A DNA stretch of 64,000 nucleotides from Salinimicrobium marinum. GTDB taxonomy: Bacteria; Bacteroidota; Bacteroidia; Flavobacteriales; Flavobacteriaceae. Under the pieces are notes generated by a model. The model was given only the letters and a program-made list of their open reading frames with translations, did not search any database and had not been told where the DNA came from. The stretch spans positions 172,940 to 236,939 of the forward strand of contig NZ_BMXB01000003.1 of assembly GCF_014651535.1 (NCBI RefSeq), in the 5' to 3' direction. Below are positions 1-8,446 of the stretch, one piece after another (position 1 is the first letter of the stretch; every line of letters starts with the position of its first letter). A program made the position numbers and the translations under genes.

Positions 1-1044
1 GTTCTGGTAATTGAGCATAACAAAGAGATTATCATGGCGGCTGATCAGTTGGTCCAGCTGGGACCTCAGGCTGGAAAGTTGGGCGGCTATATTACCTTTC
101 AGGGTACGCCTGCGGAATTTTTAAGACAAGACGATTGCCATCCTTATCTGAAAGAATTTTCAAAATCGGTAAGATTAAAAGCAGGAAAAGATTCTATAAC
201 CATTAAGAACCTGTCCAGGCATACTTTGGTGAAGGAATCGCTGGAGGTTCCTGTAGGAGAGATCACAGCTATCAGCGGTAAATCGGGGATAGGCAAAACC
301 ACCCTCGTGAAAGACATTCTGATCCCGGGTATCGAGACCGGAAACCCGGTGAATTGTGAGAGCATAAAATTCCCGAAAAAATACATGGGGGTGCATTATT
401 TTGAGCCTAAAAAATTGCGTTCACATGCAAAGACGTTATTGGTATCCTATCTGGATTTGCTCAAAGGAATAAGCAAAATTTTTGCAAGGGAAACAGGCCG
501 AAAACCAAGTGACTTTTCTTATAAAACTACAGCTAGCCAATGTCCAAACTGTAAAGGAAAAGGCTATTTGGAAACCAGTTTAGATGTAGCAGCCAATGCA
601 ATTGAAAAATGTGAAGTATGTAAGGGGCAACGGTATCAACCGCAAATACTGGAACATACTGTTGGTTCAAAAAATATCGCTGCGGTACTCGCATTGAATC
701 CCCATGAATTAAAAGAATGGTTAGCCGGATTCAGGGTATCTGAAAAAACTTTTGAATTCCTGAATCAGTTAGAGGAAATAGGATTGGAACATCTCAGATT
801 AGACCAGCCGGTACAAACTCTTTCCTCGGGCGAGAAGCAACGATTATTGTTACTGAACTGGCTGCAGGATCAAACTAATGGGGTGCTTTACATCTTAGAT
901 GAGCCCAGCACCGGATTACATTATGCAGATATTGATCTGTTGTATGCTATTCTTAAGAAACTTAGTTTTAACAATGATATTCTAATTATTGATCATAATC
1001 CATACTTATTAGGGAAAATAGGGGTTGGGGTGGTTTTAGAATGA
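1..1044 (+). CDS. UvrA-like ABC ATPase, C-terminal part (5' end outside window)
   Basis: The reading frame is open from base 1, so the gene starts upstream; the first ATG in the window (34) is internal. The first residues (EHNKEIIMAADQ, then LGPQAG) are the end of the first ATPase half of a UvrA-type protein. The second half follows, with a Walker A variant (GKSGIGKTT), a CxxC...CxxC zinc module (CPNCKGKGY, CEVCKGQRY), an ABC signature (LSSGEKQRLLLL) and a Walker B (LYILDEPSTGLH). UvrA proteins recognise DNA damage; shorter paralogues of this kind occur near drug-resistance and export genes and may not act in repair. The protein ends at DHNPYLLGKIGVGVVLE and lacks the second LGPxxG tail usual in UvrA, so it is either a divergent paralogue or clipped at its C terminus. 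It converges on the TolC-like gene. Confidence 0.85.
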   Translation, partial: VLVIEHNKEIIMAADQLVQLGPQAGKLGGYITFQGTPAEFLRQDDCHPYLKEFSKSVRLKAGKDSITIKNLSRHTLVKESLEVPVGEITAISGKSGIGKTTLVKDILIPGIETGNPVNCESIKFPKKYMGVHYFEPKKLRSHAKTLLVSYLDLLKGISKIFARETGRKPSDFSYKTTASQCPNCKGKGYLETSLDVAANAIEKCEVCKGQRYQPQILEHTVGSKNIAAVLALNPHELKEWLAGFRVSEKTFEFLNQLEEIGLEHLRLDQPVQTLSSGEKQRLLLLNWLQDQTNGVLYILDEPSTGLHYADIDLLYAILKKLSFNNDILIIDHNPYLLGKIGVGVVLE

Positions 1045-1154
1045 GTTGGTTTACCATTTTCGACTCACAAATTAGCGCATGATACATTATAGAATTGTGG
1101 TTACCTACAACCCATTTTTTTGGCCGGTGGTAAAAATCGAACCTGAGATAAGTA

Positions 1155-2567
1155 TTACATATTTCCCCTGTAATACTCCAACACCTTTACCCTTAGCAGA
1201 TATTCATACTTTGCGTTGGCCAGCCGAATTAGGGAATTATCGAGGTTGTTTTTGCTGATGATATATTCCACAATATTTGAGACGCCGCTGTTGAAGCGAA
1301 TTTCATTTACACGGAAAGATTCTGAAAATGCTTCTGCCTGCTCCTGGAGGATGTGATATTGTTCAAAAGCTGCTTCCATGTCTGCATGTGCCTTTTTAAT
1401 AGCCTGGCGGAATTGCAAAAGTGTGTTTTGATAATCCACTTTTGATTCTTTCAACTGAATTTTTTCCAGAGCCACATTATTTTTTGCCCGGAAACCGTTG
1501 AACAACGGAATATCAATTCCAACGCCCACTACCGAATTCAGGTTGTTGTTCAACTGATCGTAATACGGAATGGCTTCTTCAGAATAAATGATTTCATTGG
1601 TAAACACTGGGATGTTCTGATTTTCTATTGTTACAAAGCCGCCGGTTTCCGAACGTTGCGTTCCTGTTTCGTTATAGAGGCGAGCCACACTGGAATAGTT
1701 GGTATTCAGTTGAGCAAAAAGGGAAATTTCCGGAGAATATAAAGATTTTGAAACACTCACATCTTCTTCCGCAGCTTGTATACGTAACTCCTTTGCTTTA
1801 AAAGTAGCCAGGTTCTGGTGGGCATCTTCGAAAACTTCTTCCGCAGAAAGTTGATATTTTACAGGTTCCAGGAGCATATTCATATCTTCTGCAGTGATAG
1901 GATAATCAATATTCAGCAACTGCGAAAGGTTGAGAACGGAACTGAAATATGCATTTTTAGCATCTATCACATTCGCCCGGTCATTCGCCAGCTGCCCCTG
2001 AATATCGGTATAGTCTGCCGGATTTCCCTCGCCTTGATCATAAAGCGTTTTTAACCGATCCTGTTGTTTTTCCGTAGCCTCCAATCTTAACCGGGCGAGC
2101 TCAATTAGGTCACTATTGTTCAGGATTTGCAGATAGGCAAGGGTAATATCCAAAACCAGGTTTTGTTTGGCTTCTTCCGTTTCCATTTCTGAAGCCCTCA
2201 GGTTGTAACGATCTCGCTGAATGCTATTCCTCATCCTAAACCCATTGAAAATGGTCGCATCCAGGTTAAGCCCTGCATTTGAAAAGCTTAGTTGCTCATC
2301 AATATAAGCATTGGTAAAAGGGTCAATACTTCTCCCGTTGTTCAGCCCTACGTTCACTCCGGCATTTAAACTGGGAAGCACATTGGAGCGGGTTTGTTTA
2401 AAATTCACCTCCGAAGTTTCTGCCCTTAGTCCGGCACTTTTCAAGTCGAGGTTGTTTTCAAGCCCAAGTTCAATGCTTTCACCAAGCGTCAACGGAATGG
2501 TGTCATTCTGAGCGCAGGCAAAACTGAAAATAAAGAACCCTAAGCCTGTAAATAATTTTTGTAACAT
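1155..2567 (-). CDS. TolC-family outer membrane efflux protein
   Basis: A 470-residue protein with an N-terminal signal peptide (about residues 1-19, ending FACAQ) followed by two outer-membrane-efflux-protein repeats rich in long amphipathic helices and coiled coil. This is the expected architecture and length of a TolC-like trimeric channel. Typical features are the TLGESIELGLENNLDLK start and the NGFRAKNNV segment in the second repeat. It is the last gene of the minus-strand efflux operon, one base after the ATPase at 2569-3249, so it most likely supplies the outer-membrane exit duct for the membrane-fusion protein at 19042-20292 and the FtsX-type permeases between them. The transported substrate cannot be told from sequence. 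Confidence 0.93.
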   Translation of the reverse strand: MLQKLFTGLGFFIFSFACAQNDTIPLTLGESIELGLENNLDLKSAGLRAETSEVNFKQTRSNVLPSLNAGVNVGLNNGRSIDPFTNAYIDEQLSFSNAGLNLDATIFNGFRMRNSIQRDRYNLRASEMETEEAKQNLVLDITLAYLQILNNSDLIELARLRLEATEKQQDRLKTLYDQGEGNPADYTDIQGQLANDRANVIDAKNAYFSSVLNLSQLLNIDYPITAEDMNMLLEPVKYQLSAEEVFEDAHQNLATFKAKELRIQAAEEDVSVSKSLYSPEISLFAQLNTNYSSVARLYNETGTQRSETGGFVTIENQNIPVFTNEIIYSEEAIPYYDQLNNNLNSVVGVGIDIPLFNGFRAKNNVALEKIQLKESKVDYQNTLLQFRQAIKKAHADMEAAFEQYHILQEQAEAFSESFRVNEIRFNSGVSNIVEYIISKNNLDNSLIRLANAKYEYLLRVKVLEYYRGNM

Positions 2568-2568
2568 A

Positions 2569-3249
2569 TTATATAGTTTCAGATTTCTCCCTTACCATAC
2601 TGCCGTCCAGGAGGTGGATGATTCGGGAACCGTATTCTGCATTGTTTTCTGAATGTGTGGCTTGTATGATGGTCACGCCCTCTTCATTTAATTCTTTAAA
2701 AAGCTCCATAATTTCCTCTCCCTGTTTTGAATTCAGGTTGCCGGTAGGTTCATCTGCCAGGATGAGTTTTGGTTTTGTGATGAGAGCCCTGGCGATGCCA
2801 ACGAGCTGTTGTTGTCCGCCACTAAGCTGCGCCGGAAAAAGATCTTTCTTGCCAACGATATTGAACCTGTCCAGGATATCTGCAACCAGAGCTTTTCGTT
2901 CAGAAGATTTGACGTTTTTGTACAGCAGTGGAGTTTCAATATTTTCATAAACCGTGAGTTCGTCAATTAAATGATACGCCTGAAAAACAAAGCCTATATT
3001 TTCTTTGTACAGGTTGGCACGCTGCTTTTCCTTTATAGTATGTACAGGTTCCTCCAGGAAGTAGTATTCTCCTTCATTAAAATCATCAAGCATCCCGATG
3101 ACATTAAGCAATGTAGATTTCCCGGAACCCGAAGGTCCCATAATAGAGATAAATTCCCCCGATTCGACTTTAAGGCTGAGGTCATTCAGCAGGAAGATTC
3201 TTCTCCCGCCTGCTTTTACCCATTTATAGATGTGGTTTAGTTCTAGCAT
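2569..3249 (-). CDS. ABC transporter ATP-binding protein, LolD/MacB type (second ATPase of the operon)
   Basis: A 226-residue nucleotide-binding subunit. Motifs are Walker A GPSGSGKST, Q-loop region FVFQAYHLIDEL, signature LSGGQQQLVGIARA, Walker B LILADEPTGNL and switch histidine in THSEN. The residue after LSGGQQQ is Leu where the usual residue is Arg (the paralogue at 18144-18827 has Arg). It belongs to the family that partners FtsX/MacB-type permeases and powers extrusion from the periplasm or outer face of the inner membrane. It lies at the far end of the six-permease array, directly before the TolC-like gene, and is separated from the nearest permease by 190 bases of AT-rich DNA containing a TAATATTGAG direct repeat, so it may have its own promoter. 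Confidence 0.93.
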   Translation of the reverse strand: MLELNHIYKWVKAGGRRIFLLNDLSLKVESGEFISIMGPSGSGKSTLLNVIGMLDDFNEGEYYFLEEPVHTIKEKQRANLYKENIGFVFQAYHLIDELTVYENIETPLLYKNVKSSERKALVADILDRFNIVGKKDLFPAQLSGGQQQLVGIARALITKPKLILADEPTGNLNSKQGEEIMELFKELNEEGVTIIQATHSENNAEYGSRIIHLLDGSMVREKSETI

Positions 3250-3439
3250 AATTTTAATATTGAGTAGTTAATATTGAGAATAGTAGTTAGTATATATTAT
3301 CTTTTCCATTCGTTCTTCCTTCTTGTTGATGGATGACCTTTTTCCCTTGCCACAAATGCACAAATGTTCTTCTGAAAAAAAGGGAAATTTGGTCATTGGA
3401 ATTTTAGTCTTTTGTCTTGGTATTATTCTCTTGGTGATT

Positions 3440-5824
3440 TTATTCTGTTCTTAAAATGTCGACCGGATTGGCAGTAGCCGCTTTAATGGTTTGAAAACTT
3501 ACAGTTGCAAGGGCAATTAGCACCACCACCATCCCTGCGGAAACATACACCCACCATTCAATTGTGGTTTGGTAGGCAAAATCCTGAAGCCAAATATCCA
3601 TTGCCCACCATCCCAGGGGAATGGCTATGAGACTTGCAATAAATACAAGCAATAGAAAATCCCGCCCAACAAGTGCTGTGATATTTCTGATATTTGCTCC
3701 CAATACTTTCCGTATCCCAATTTCTTTGTTCCGGTGTTTGATCATAAAAGCTGTTAAGGCAAATAATCCCATGACCGAGATGAGGATTGCTATACTTCCA
3801 AAGAAGGTAAGGATCTTCTGAAGTCGAAAATAAGAGCTGAACAACTGCTGAAAATTGGCATCAAGGAAGGAATAGCGAATCGGGAAATTGGGTTCTATAG
3901 ACTTCCATTGCTGCTCAATGGCCGCAACTGAAGCCTGTATTTGATCTGATTTCAGTTTCACAAGGAATGCCCCGTTAGACTGGTACATGCAGGCTTTATT
4001 CTCTATAGTGTAGACAGCCGGCTTAATGGCAGATTCAAATCCGTGGACGTTGATATCTTTTACCACACCCACAATTTTTACCGTGCCTTCATCACATCCG
4101 CCGAAGGAAATTATTTCTCCAATAGGATCCTCAACCAGTAGTTTCCTTGCTGCAGTTTCATTGATGATAGCGCTGCGGGTATTCTGGTCGGCATAGCTTT
4201 CATTAAAATATCTTCCCGTTATTAACGGAACCTCCAAAGTCTTAAAATAATCGGTGCTCACCTTTACCGATCCCATACGCAGTTGTTCTCCTTTGTAATC
4301 AAAGTTATAGGTGGAGGAATCGGCAATCTTGTCGCCGGGAACCGTAGTAGTTTTAGCTACGCTGCTTACCCCGGGAATCGAGAGCAGCGTGTTCCGGGTT
4401 TGCTCAAATCCCTGTTCCCGTGTGGCTTGGGTGGTTTCGATGCGCAGCACCTGTCCATCTGTAAAACCCTTGTCTGAATTTTGTAAATAATCGAGCTGCC
4501 TGTTCACTCCCAGGATTGTCACGATGAAAAATGCCGTTACCATAAACTGAAAAACTACCAGCACGTTCCTAAATCCTAAACTCTTCTTTCCGCTGGAAAA
4601 ATTGCCTTTCAAAACCCTGATCGTATTGAATCGGGACAGATAGAAGGAAGGATAAAGTCCGGAAAGCAATATGATGACCAGCAGGCAAATCCCGAGTTGT
4701 CCTAAAAGTTTCCATGTACTTTGTTCCCAAAAATTGAGCTGTAGGTTCAGGGAAGTATTGATTACTGGAAGACTTACAACGACTATTAAAAGAGCAATTA
4801 TCAAACTGATACTGCATTGCAGCGCTGTTTCGCTCATAAACTGAAAGATGAGTTTCCGGCGCCCGGAACCCAGCACCTTACGAATTCCCACTTCTTTTGC
4901 CCTACCTATAGATTTTGCTACGGTAAGATTGCTGAAGTTAATCGCTCCTGTGAGCAACAGTAACGTAGCAAGAATAAACAGGATAGAAATAGTTTTGATG
5001 TTACTGTTTCCATATTTTGAGAAATTTTGAATATTGGAAACGGCATCTGTAAACAATAATGTCCGGTTCCCTGTAGCAGATGCTTCTTTTAGTTCTTCAT
5101 CATTTTGGATCCTTTCTTCAAAATATATCCTGTTAAGGTCTTTTTCAAGATCAGCTTCAGCAATGGGCTCTTTTAGTTTAATATAGGTTTCATAAGAGAA
5201 ATTATTCCAGAAAAAGTTCTGTTTCTCATAAGGATCCCGCATTAGTAACTGAATTTTGCGGTGAGAAGGCGTCTCTGGCAACTGCATCACCCCTGTTATC
5301 ACTCCTTCCATTGCATTGAATACTTTAACAGTCTCTCCCATAGGATTGTTGTCCCCAAAGAGCATTTTTGCGAGTTCCTCACTTATGATCATCGCATTTG
5401 GTGCATTGAGTGCCGTTGCTCTGTCTCCCTGACTTAGCTTATAAGGAAATACTTGGAAGAAGAGGGAATCGACAGATGTAAATCCGTTTTGGTAGATGCT
5501 TTTGTCCTGTGCACTTATTAAAACTTCATATTCTCCCGTACCTTGGAGGTAAGTAGCTGCCTCTAAATTGGGATATTTTTCCGCTAAAAAAGAAGCCAAA
5601 GGTGCCGGGGTAGCCTCCATAATATCGTCCTGCACTCGCATGGATACTTTATGCACCTTTTGCAATTCAGGATCCCACTGGTCATAGCTCAGTTCATAAT
5701 TGAGCGCCAGCAAAACGATGATGAAACTGGCCATTCCCGCAGCCAGTCCCAGGATGTTTATCGCATTATAAGTCTTGCCCCTTCCAAGGTTTCTCCACGC
5801 GATTTTAAAGTAGTTTGTTATCAT
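3440..5824 (-). CDS. ABC transporter permease, MacB/FtsX type (array copy 1 from the left)
   Basis: A 794-residue protein with the duplicated Bacteroidetes permease layout: an N-terminal helix (about 20-42) after MITNYFKIAWRNLGRG, a periplasmic MacB core domain, three helices of an FtsX domain (about 280-430) carrying GRAKEVGIRKVLGSG, another helix, a second periplasmic domain, and a C-terminal FtsX triplet containing KEIGIRKVLGA. It ends NPVDILRTE, the tail shared by all six permeases here. Proteins of this kind use ATP hydrolysis in the cytoplasm to drive periplasmic conformational change (mechanotransmission) rather than moving a substrate through the membrane. It is distal to the operon promoter and 54 bases from the next permease. 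Confidence 0.93.
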   Translation of the reverse strand: MITNYFKIAWRNLGRGKTYNAINILGLAAGMASFIIVLLALNYELSYDQWDPELQKVHKVSMRVQDDIMEATPAPLASFLAEKYPNLEAATYLQGTGEYEVLISAQDKSIYQNGFTSVDSLFFQVFPYKLSQGDRATALNAPNAMIISEELAKMLFGDNNPMGETVKVFNAMEGVITGVMQLPETPSHRKIQLLMRDPYEKQNFFWNNFSYETYIKLKEPIAEADLEKDLNRIYFEERIQNDEELKEASATGNRTLLFTDAVSNIQNFSKYGNSNIKTISILFILATLLLLTGAINFSNLTVAKSIGRAKEVGIRKVLGSGRRKLIFQFMSETALQCSISLIIALLIVVVSLPVINTSLNLQLNFWEQSTWKLLGQLGICLLVIILLSGLYPSFYLSRFNTIRVLKGNFSSGKKSLGFRNVLVVFQFMVTAFFIVTILGVNRQLDYLQNSDKGFTDGQVLRIETTQATREQGFEQTRNTLLSIPGVSSVAKTTTVPGDKIADSSTYNFDYKGEQLRMGSVKVSTDYFKTLEVPLITGRYFNESYADQNTRSAIINETAARKLLVEDPIGEIISFGGCDEGTVKIVGVVKDINVHGFESAIKPAVYTIENKACMYQSNGAFLVKLKSDQIQASVAAIEQQWKSIEPNFPIRYSFLDANFQQLFSSYFRLQKILTFFGSIAILISVMGLFALTAFMIKHRNKEIGIRKVLGANIRNITALVGRDFLLLVFIASLIAIPLGWWAMDIWLQDFAYQTTIEWWVYVSAGMVVVLIALATVSFQTIKAATANPVDILRTE

Positions 5825-5878
5825 TGTTCTTTTTTTAACTCTATATAGGGTTCAAATAAACCTGTGTGGTTAGAGATT

Positions 5879-8290
5879 TTATTCGGTCCTTAAACTATCG
5901 ACCGGGTTGGCAGTAGCCGCTTTTATACTCTTATAGGCAATAGTTAAAAATGCAATTACAAAAGTGATCAGTGCGGCCATTACAAATACCTGCCATCCGA
6001 CTTCTATGCGATAGGCGAATTCCTGCAACCATTTATTCATTAGGTAAAAACAAATTGGAAAAGCAATTAAAAAGGAAATAAGAACCAGTTTCAAAAAGTC
6101 TTTTGAAAGCAAGGCTACAATTTGTGGTATTGATGAGCCAAGGACTTTTCTTATTCCTATCTCCTTAAATCGTTGTTCTGCAGTGTAGGTAACCAATCCG
6201 AAAAGGCCAAGGCAGGCTACAAAAATGGTTAGGAAGGCGAAAATGCTTAGAATGCTGCCCATCTTTTGTTCCGTACGATAGGTTTGATTGTAGGAATCGT
6301 CGAGGATACTATAACTGAAAGGTTCGTTAACATTAAAGCTGATCCAGGTGGCATTTAAGTCTTTAATTAAATCCGACATATTTGCTGTTTTCGCCCTTAC
6401 GATTATTCCGCCGTAAGGATTGTTCAGCATAATCAGGGGATCGATGTTCTGGTGTAATGATTTGAAATGGAAATCCTTCACCACCCCTATTACGGTTAAT
6501 TTTTGGCCCCCGTCGTGGGTATCACGTATAAAAGATTTTCCCAGTGGATCTTCCTTGAAGTCAAGAATTTCAGCAGCACGTTCATTAATGATCACATTAG
6601 TGGAATCAGATCCATACTCTTTGGAAAAATTACGTCCTGCAACCAGGTCCATTCCCATTGTTGGGAGGTACTGCTCATCAACGTTATAAACAAACATTCT
6701 TCTCTTGAATTCCTGCTGAAGAAACACTCCCGACATACTGTTGTCTGAAGGTCCTGCCGGCACAAACGCCGATTGCGTCACGTGTTCTACCCTGGGGTCA
6801 CGGATGATCTTATTCTTAAAAGCATTCTGTTTATTTCCCAACAAATAAGTCTCCCGCAGCACCAGCATCTGGTCTTTTTCGTATCCAAGATTCTTGTTTT
6901 GAATATATTCCATTTGCTGATTTACGATAAGGGTAGCCAGTATTAGTCCTGCTGAAATAACAAACTGGAAAACCACCAGTCCACTACGTATATTTTTGCT
7001 CTCACCTGAAGAAGAGAATTTATTTTTAAGAGCTGCAATGGGTTTAAAGGAAGAGAGAAAGAAAGCGGGATACCCCCCTGCAAGAAATCCAATGATAATT
7101 ATTAAGCAAACTAACATCAACAATATGTTTGGTTGAAGCAGGTAATTTAACGGAAGCTCTTTTTCGGCCAAATCATTAAACACAGGCAATGCAAGGGAGA
7201 AAAGAACTATGGCAATCAGCATTGCAAGAGTAGTTGCTATAAATGATTCTGCCAGGAACTGATAGATAAGCTGATTTTTACTGGATCCCAACACTTTGCG
7301 AATGCCTACTTCTTTGGCTCTTTTTGAAGCTGCAGCAGTAGCAAGATTGGTAAAGTTGATACAGGCAATCAACAACATGAATAAGGCTACAGCACTGAAG
7401 ATATAGATGTACTTTATATCGCCTCCCTGTTCCAGTTGCGTGGAAGCTATAAAATCAGACTTCAGGTGAATATCTGTTAGTGGCTGTAAGAATAGCCCGA
7501 TTTCATTATTTTTTTTAAATTCAGAAAAAGTCATTCCCATTTCTCCTTTCATCTGTGGACCCATATATTTTTCCACGATAGAAGGTAATTTAGCCTCGAT
7601 ATTTTCAGAAGAAGTGCCTTCCTTCAGCAATAAATAAGTATAGAATTCAGAATTCATCCAGGAAGAGTTCTGTGCAGGTAGATAACCTTCCGTAGAAGCA
7701 AAAATATCAAAGTGGAAATGTGAGTTTTTAGGCACCTCCTCAATTACAGCGGTGACTTTAAACTGCTGGTTCTCATCTTCAAGGATCAGTATTTTTCCTA
7801 TAGGATCTTCATCTCCAAAATATTTTTTTGCCTCCTGTTCTGTGATCACAATACTGTTAGGCTCTTTTAAAGGATCATTTATATTACCTTTTACAACAGG
7901 TAAGGTGAAAATTTCAAAGAAATTTGGATCTACATAAGCAAACCTACTGTCTCTATAAGAAGTATTTTTAAAAGAAAATTCTGGGTTGTAATGATTGGTT
8001 AACCGTGTAGCATCCACCACTTCCGGAAATTCACTTTTCAAGGCTTCGGCAACAGGGGCCATTACTACTGCCTCTTTCATCTCTTCCCCGTTAACTTTGG
8101 CTTTGAACACCACCCGAACAATCTCATCGGCATTTTCATTGAACCTGTCATAGCTAAGTTCATCCACCACGAACAGCGTAATCAAAAGACAGGAAGCGAT
8201 ACCTATTGCCAGCCCTGCAATATTGAGAGAAAAGATTCCCGTGTTTTTAAGAATGCTCCTCCACGCGATTTTGAAATAGTTCTTTATCAT
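5879..8290 (-). CDS. ABC transporter permease, MacB/FtsX type (array copy 2)
   Basis: An 803-residue permease starting MIKNYFKIAWRSILKN. The first FtsX motif is KRAKEVGIRKVLGSSKNQL and the second RFKEIGIRKVLGSS; the tail is NPVDSLRTE. Helices are visible near the N terminus, around residues 285-430, and over the last 130 residues, with two large periplasmic domains between them. The first periplasmic domain contains a phenylalanine- and proline-rich FEIFTLPVVKG segment shared in form with copies 3, 4 and 5. The gene is intact, similar in size to its neighbours and read in the same direction. It is not close enough in sequence to the other copies to be a recent duplication: conservation is confined to the FtsX helices and the ends. 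Confidence 0.93.
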   Translation of the reverse strand: MIKNYFKIAWRSILKNTGIFSLNIAGLAIGIASCLLITLFVVDELSYDRFNENADEIVRVVFKAKVNGEEMKEAVVMAPVAEALKSEFPEVVDATRLTNHYNPEFSFKNTSYRDSRFAYVDPNFFEIFTLPVVKGNINDPLKEPNSIVITEQEAKKYFGDEDPIGKILILEDENQQFKVTAVIEEVPKNSHFHFDIFASTEGYLPAQNSSWMNSEFYTYLLLKEGTSSENIEAKLPSIVEKYMGPQMKGEMGMTFSEFKKNNEIGLFLQPLTDIHLKSDFIASTQLEQGGDIKYIYIFSAVALFMLLIACINFTNLATAAASKRAKEVGIRKVLGSSKNQLIYQFLAESFIATTLAMLIAIVLFSLALPVFNDLAEKELPLNYLLQPNILLMLVCLIIIIGFLAGGYPAFFLSSFKPIAALKNKFSSSGESKNIRSGLVVFQFVISAGLILATLIVNQQMEYIQNKNLGYEKDQMLVLRETYLLGNKQNAFKNKIIRDPRVEHVTQSAFVPAGPSDNSMSGVFLQQEFKRRMFVYNVDEQYLPTMGMDLVAGRNFSKEYGSDSTNVIINERAAEILDFKEDPLGKSFIRDTHDGGQKLTVIGVVKDFHFKSLHQNIDPLIMLNNPYGGIIVRAKTANMSDLIKDLNATWISFNVNEPFSYSILDDSYNQTYRTEQKMGSILSIFAFLTIFVACLGLFGLVTYTAEQRFKEIGIRKVLGSSIPQIVALLSKDFLKLVLISFLIAFPICFYLMNKWLQEFAYRIEVGWQVFVMAALITFVIAFLTIAYKSIKAATANPVDSLRTE

Positions 8291-8446
8291 TGCTTTCTGT
8301 TTTTATCTCTTTTTAGTCAGCCTCGAATACACGAATGTTTTTTGGCTGTACTTTTTACCTTTTTATACTCCTCATCATAGCTCATAACTAAGTGATTTTT
8401 TTCTATTCTCTTCCTCAATCCTGGCTCCTGATGCTTGCCTCTTGCT

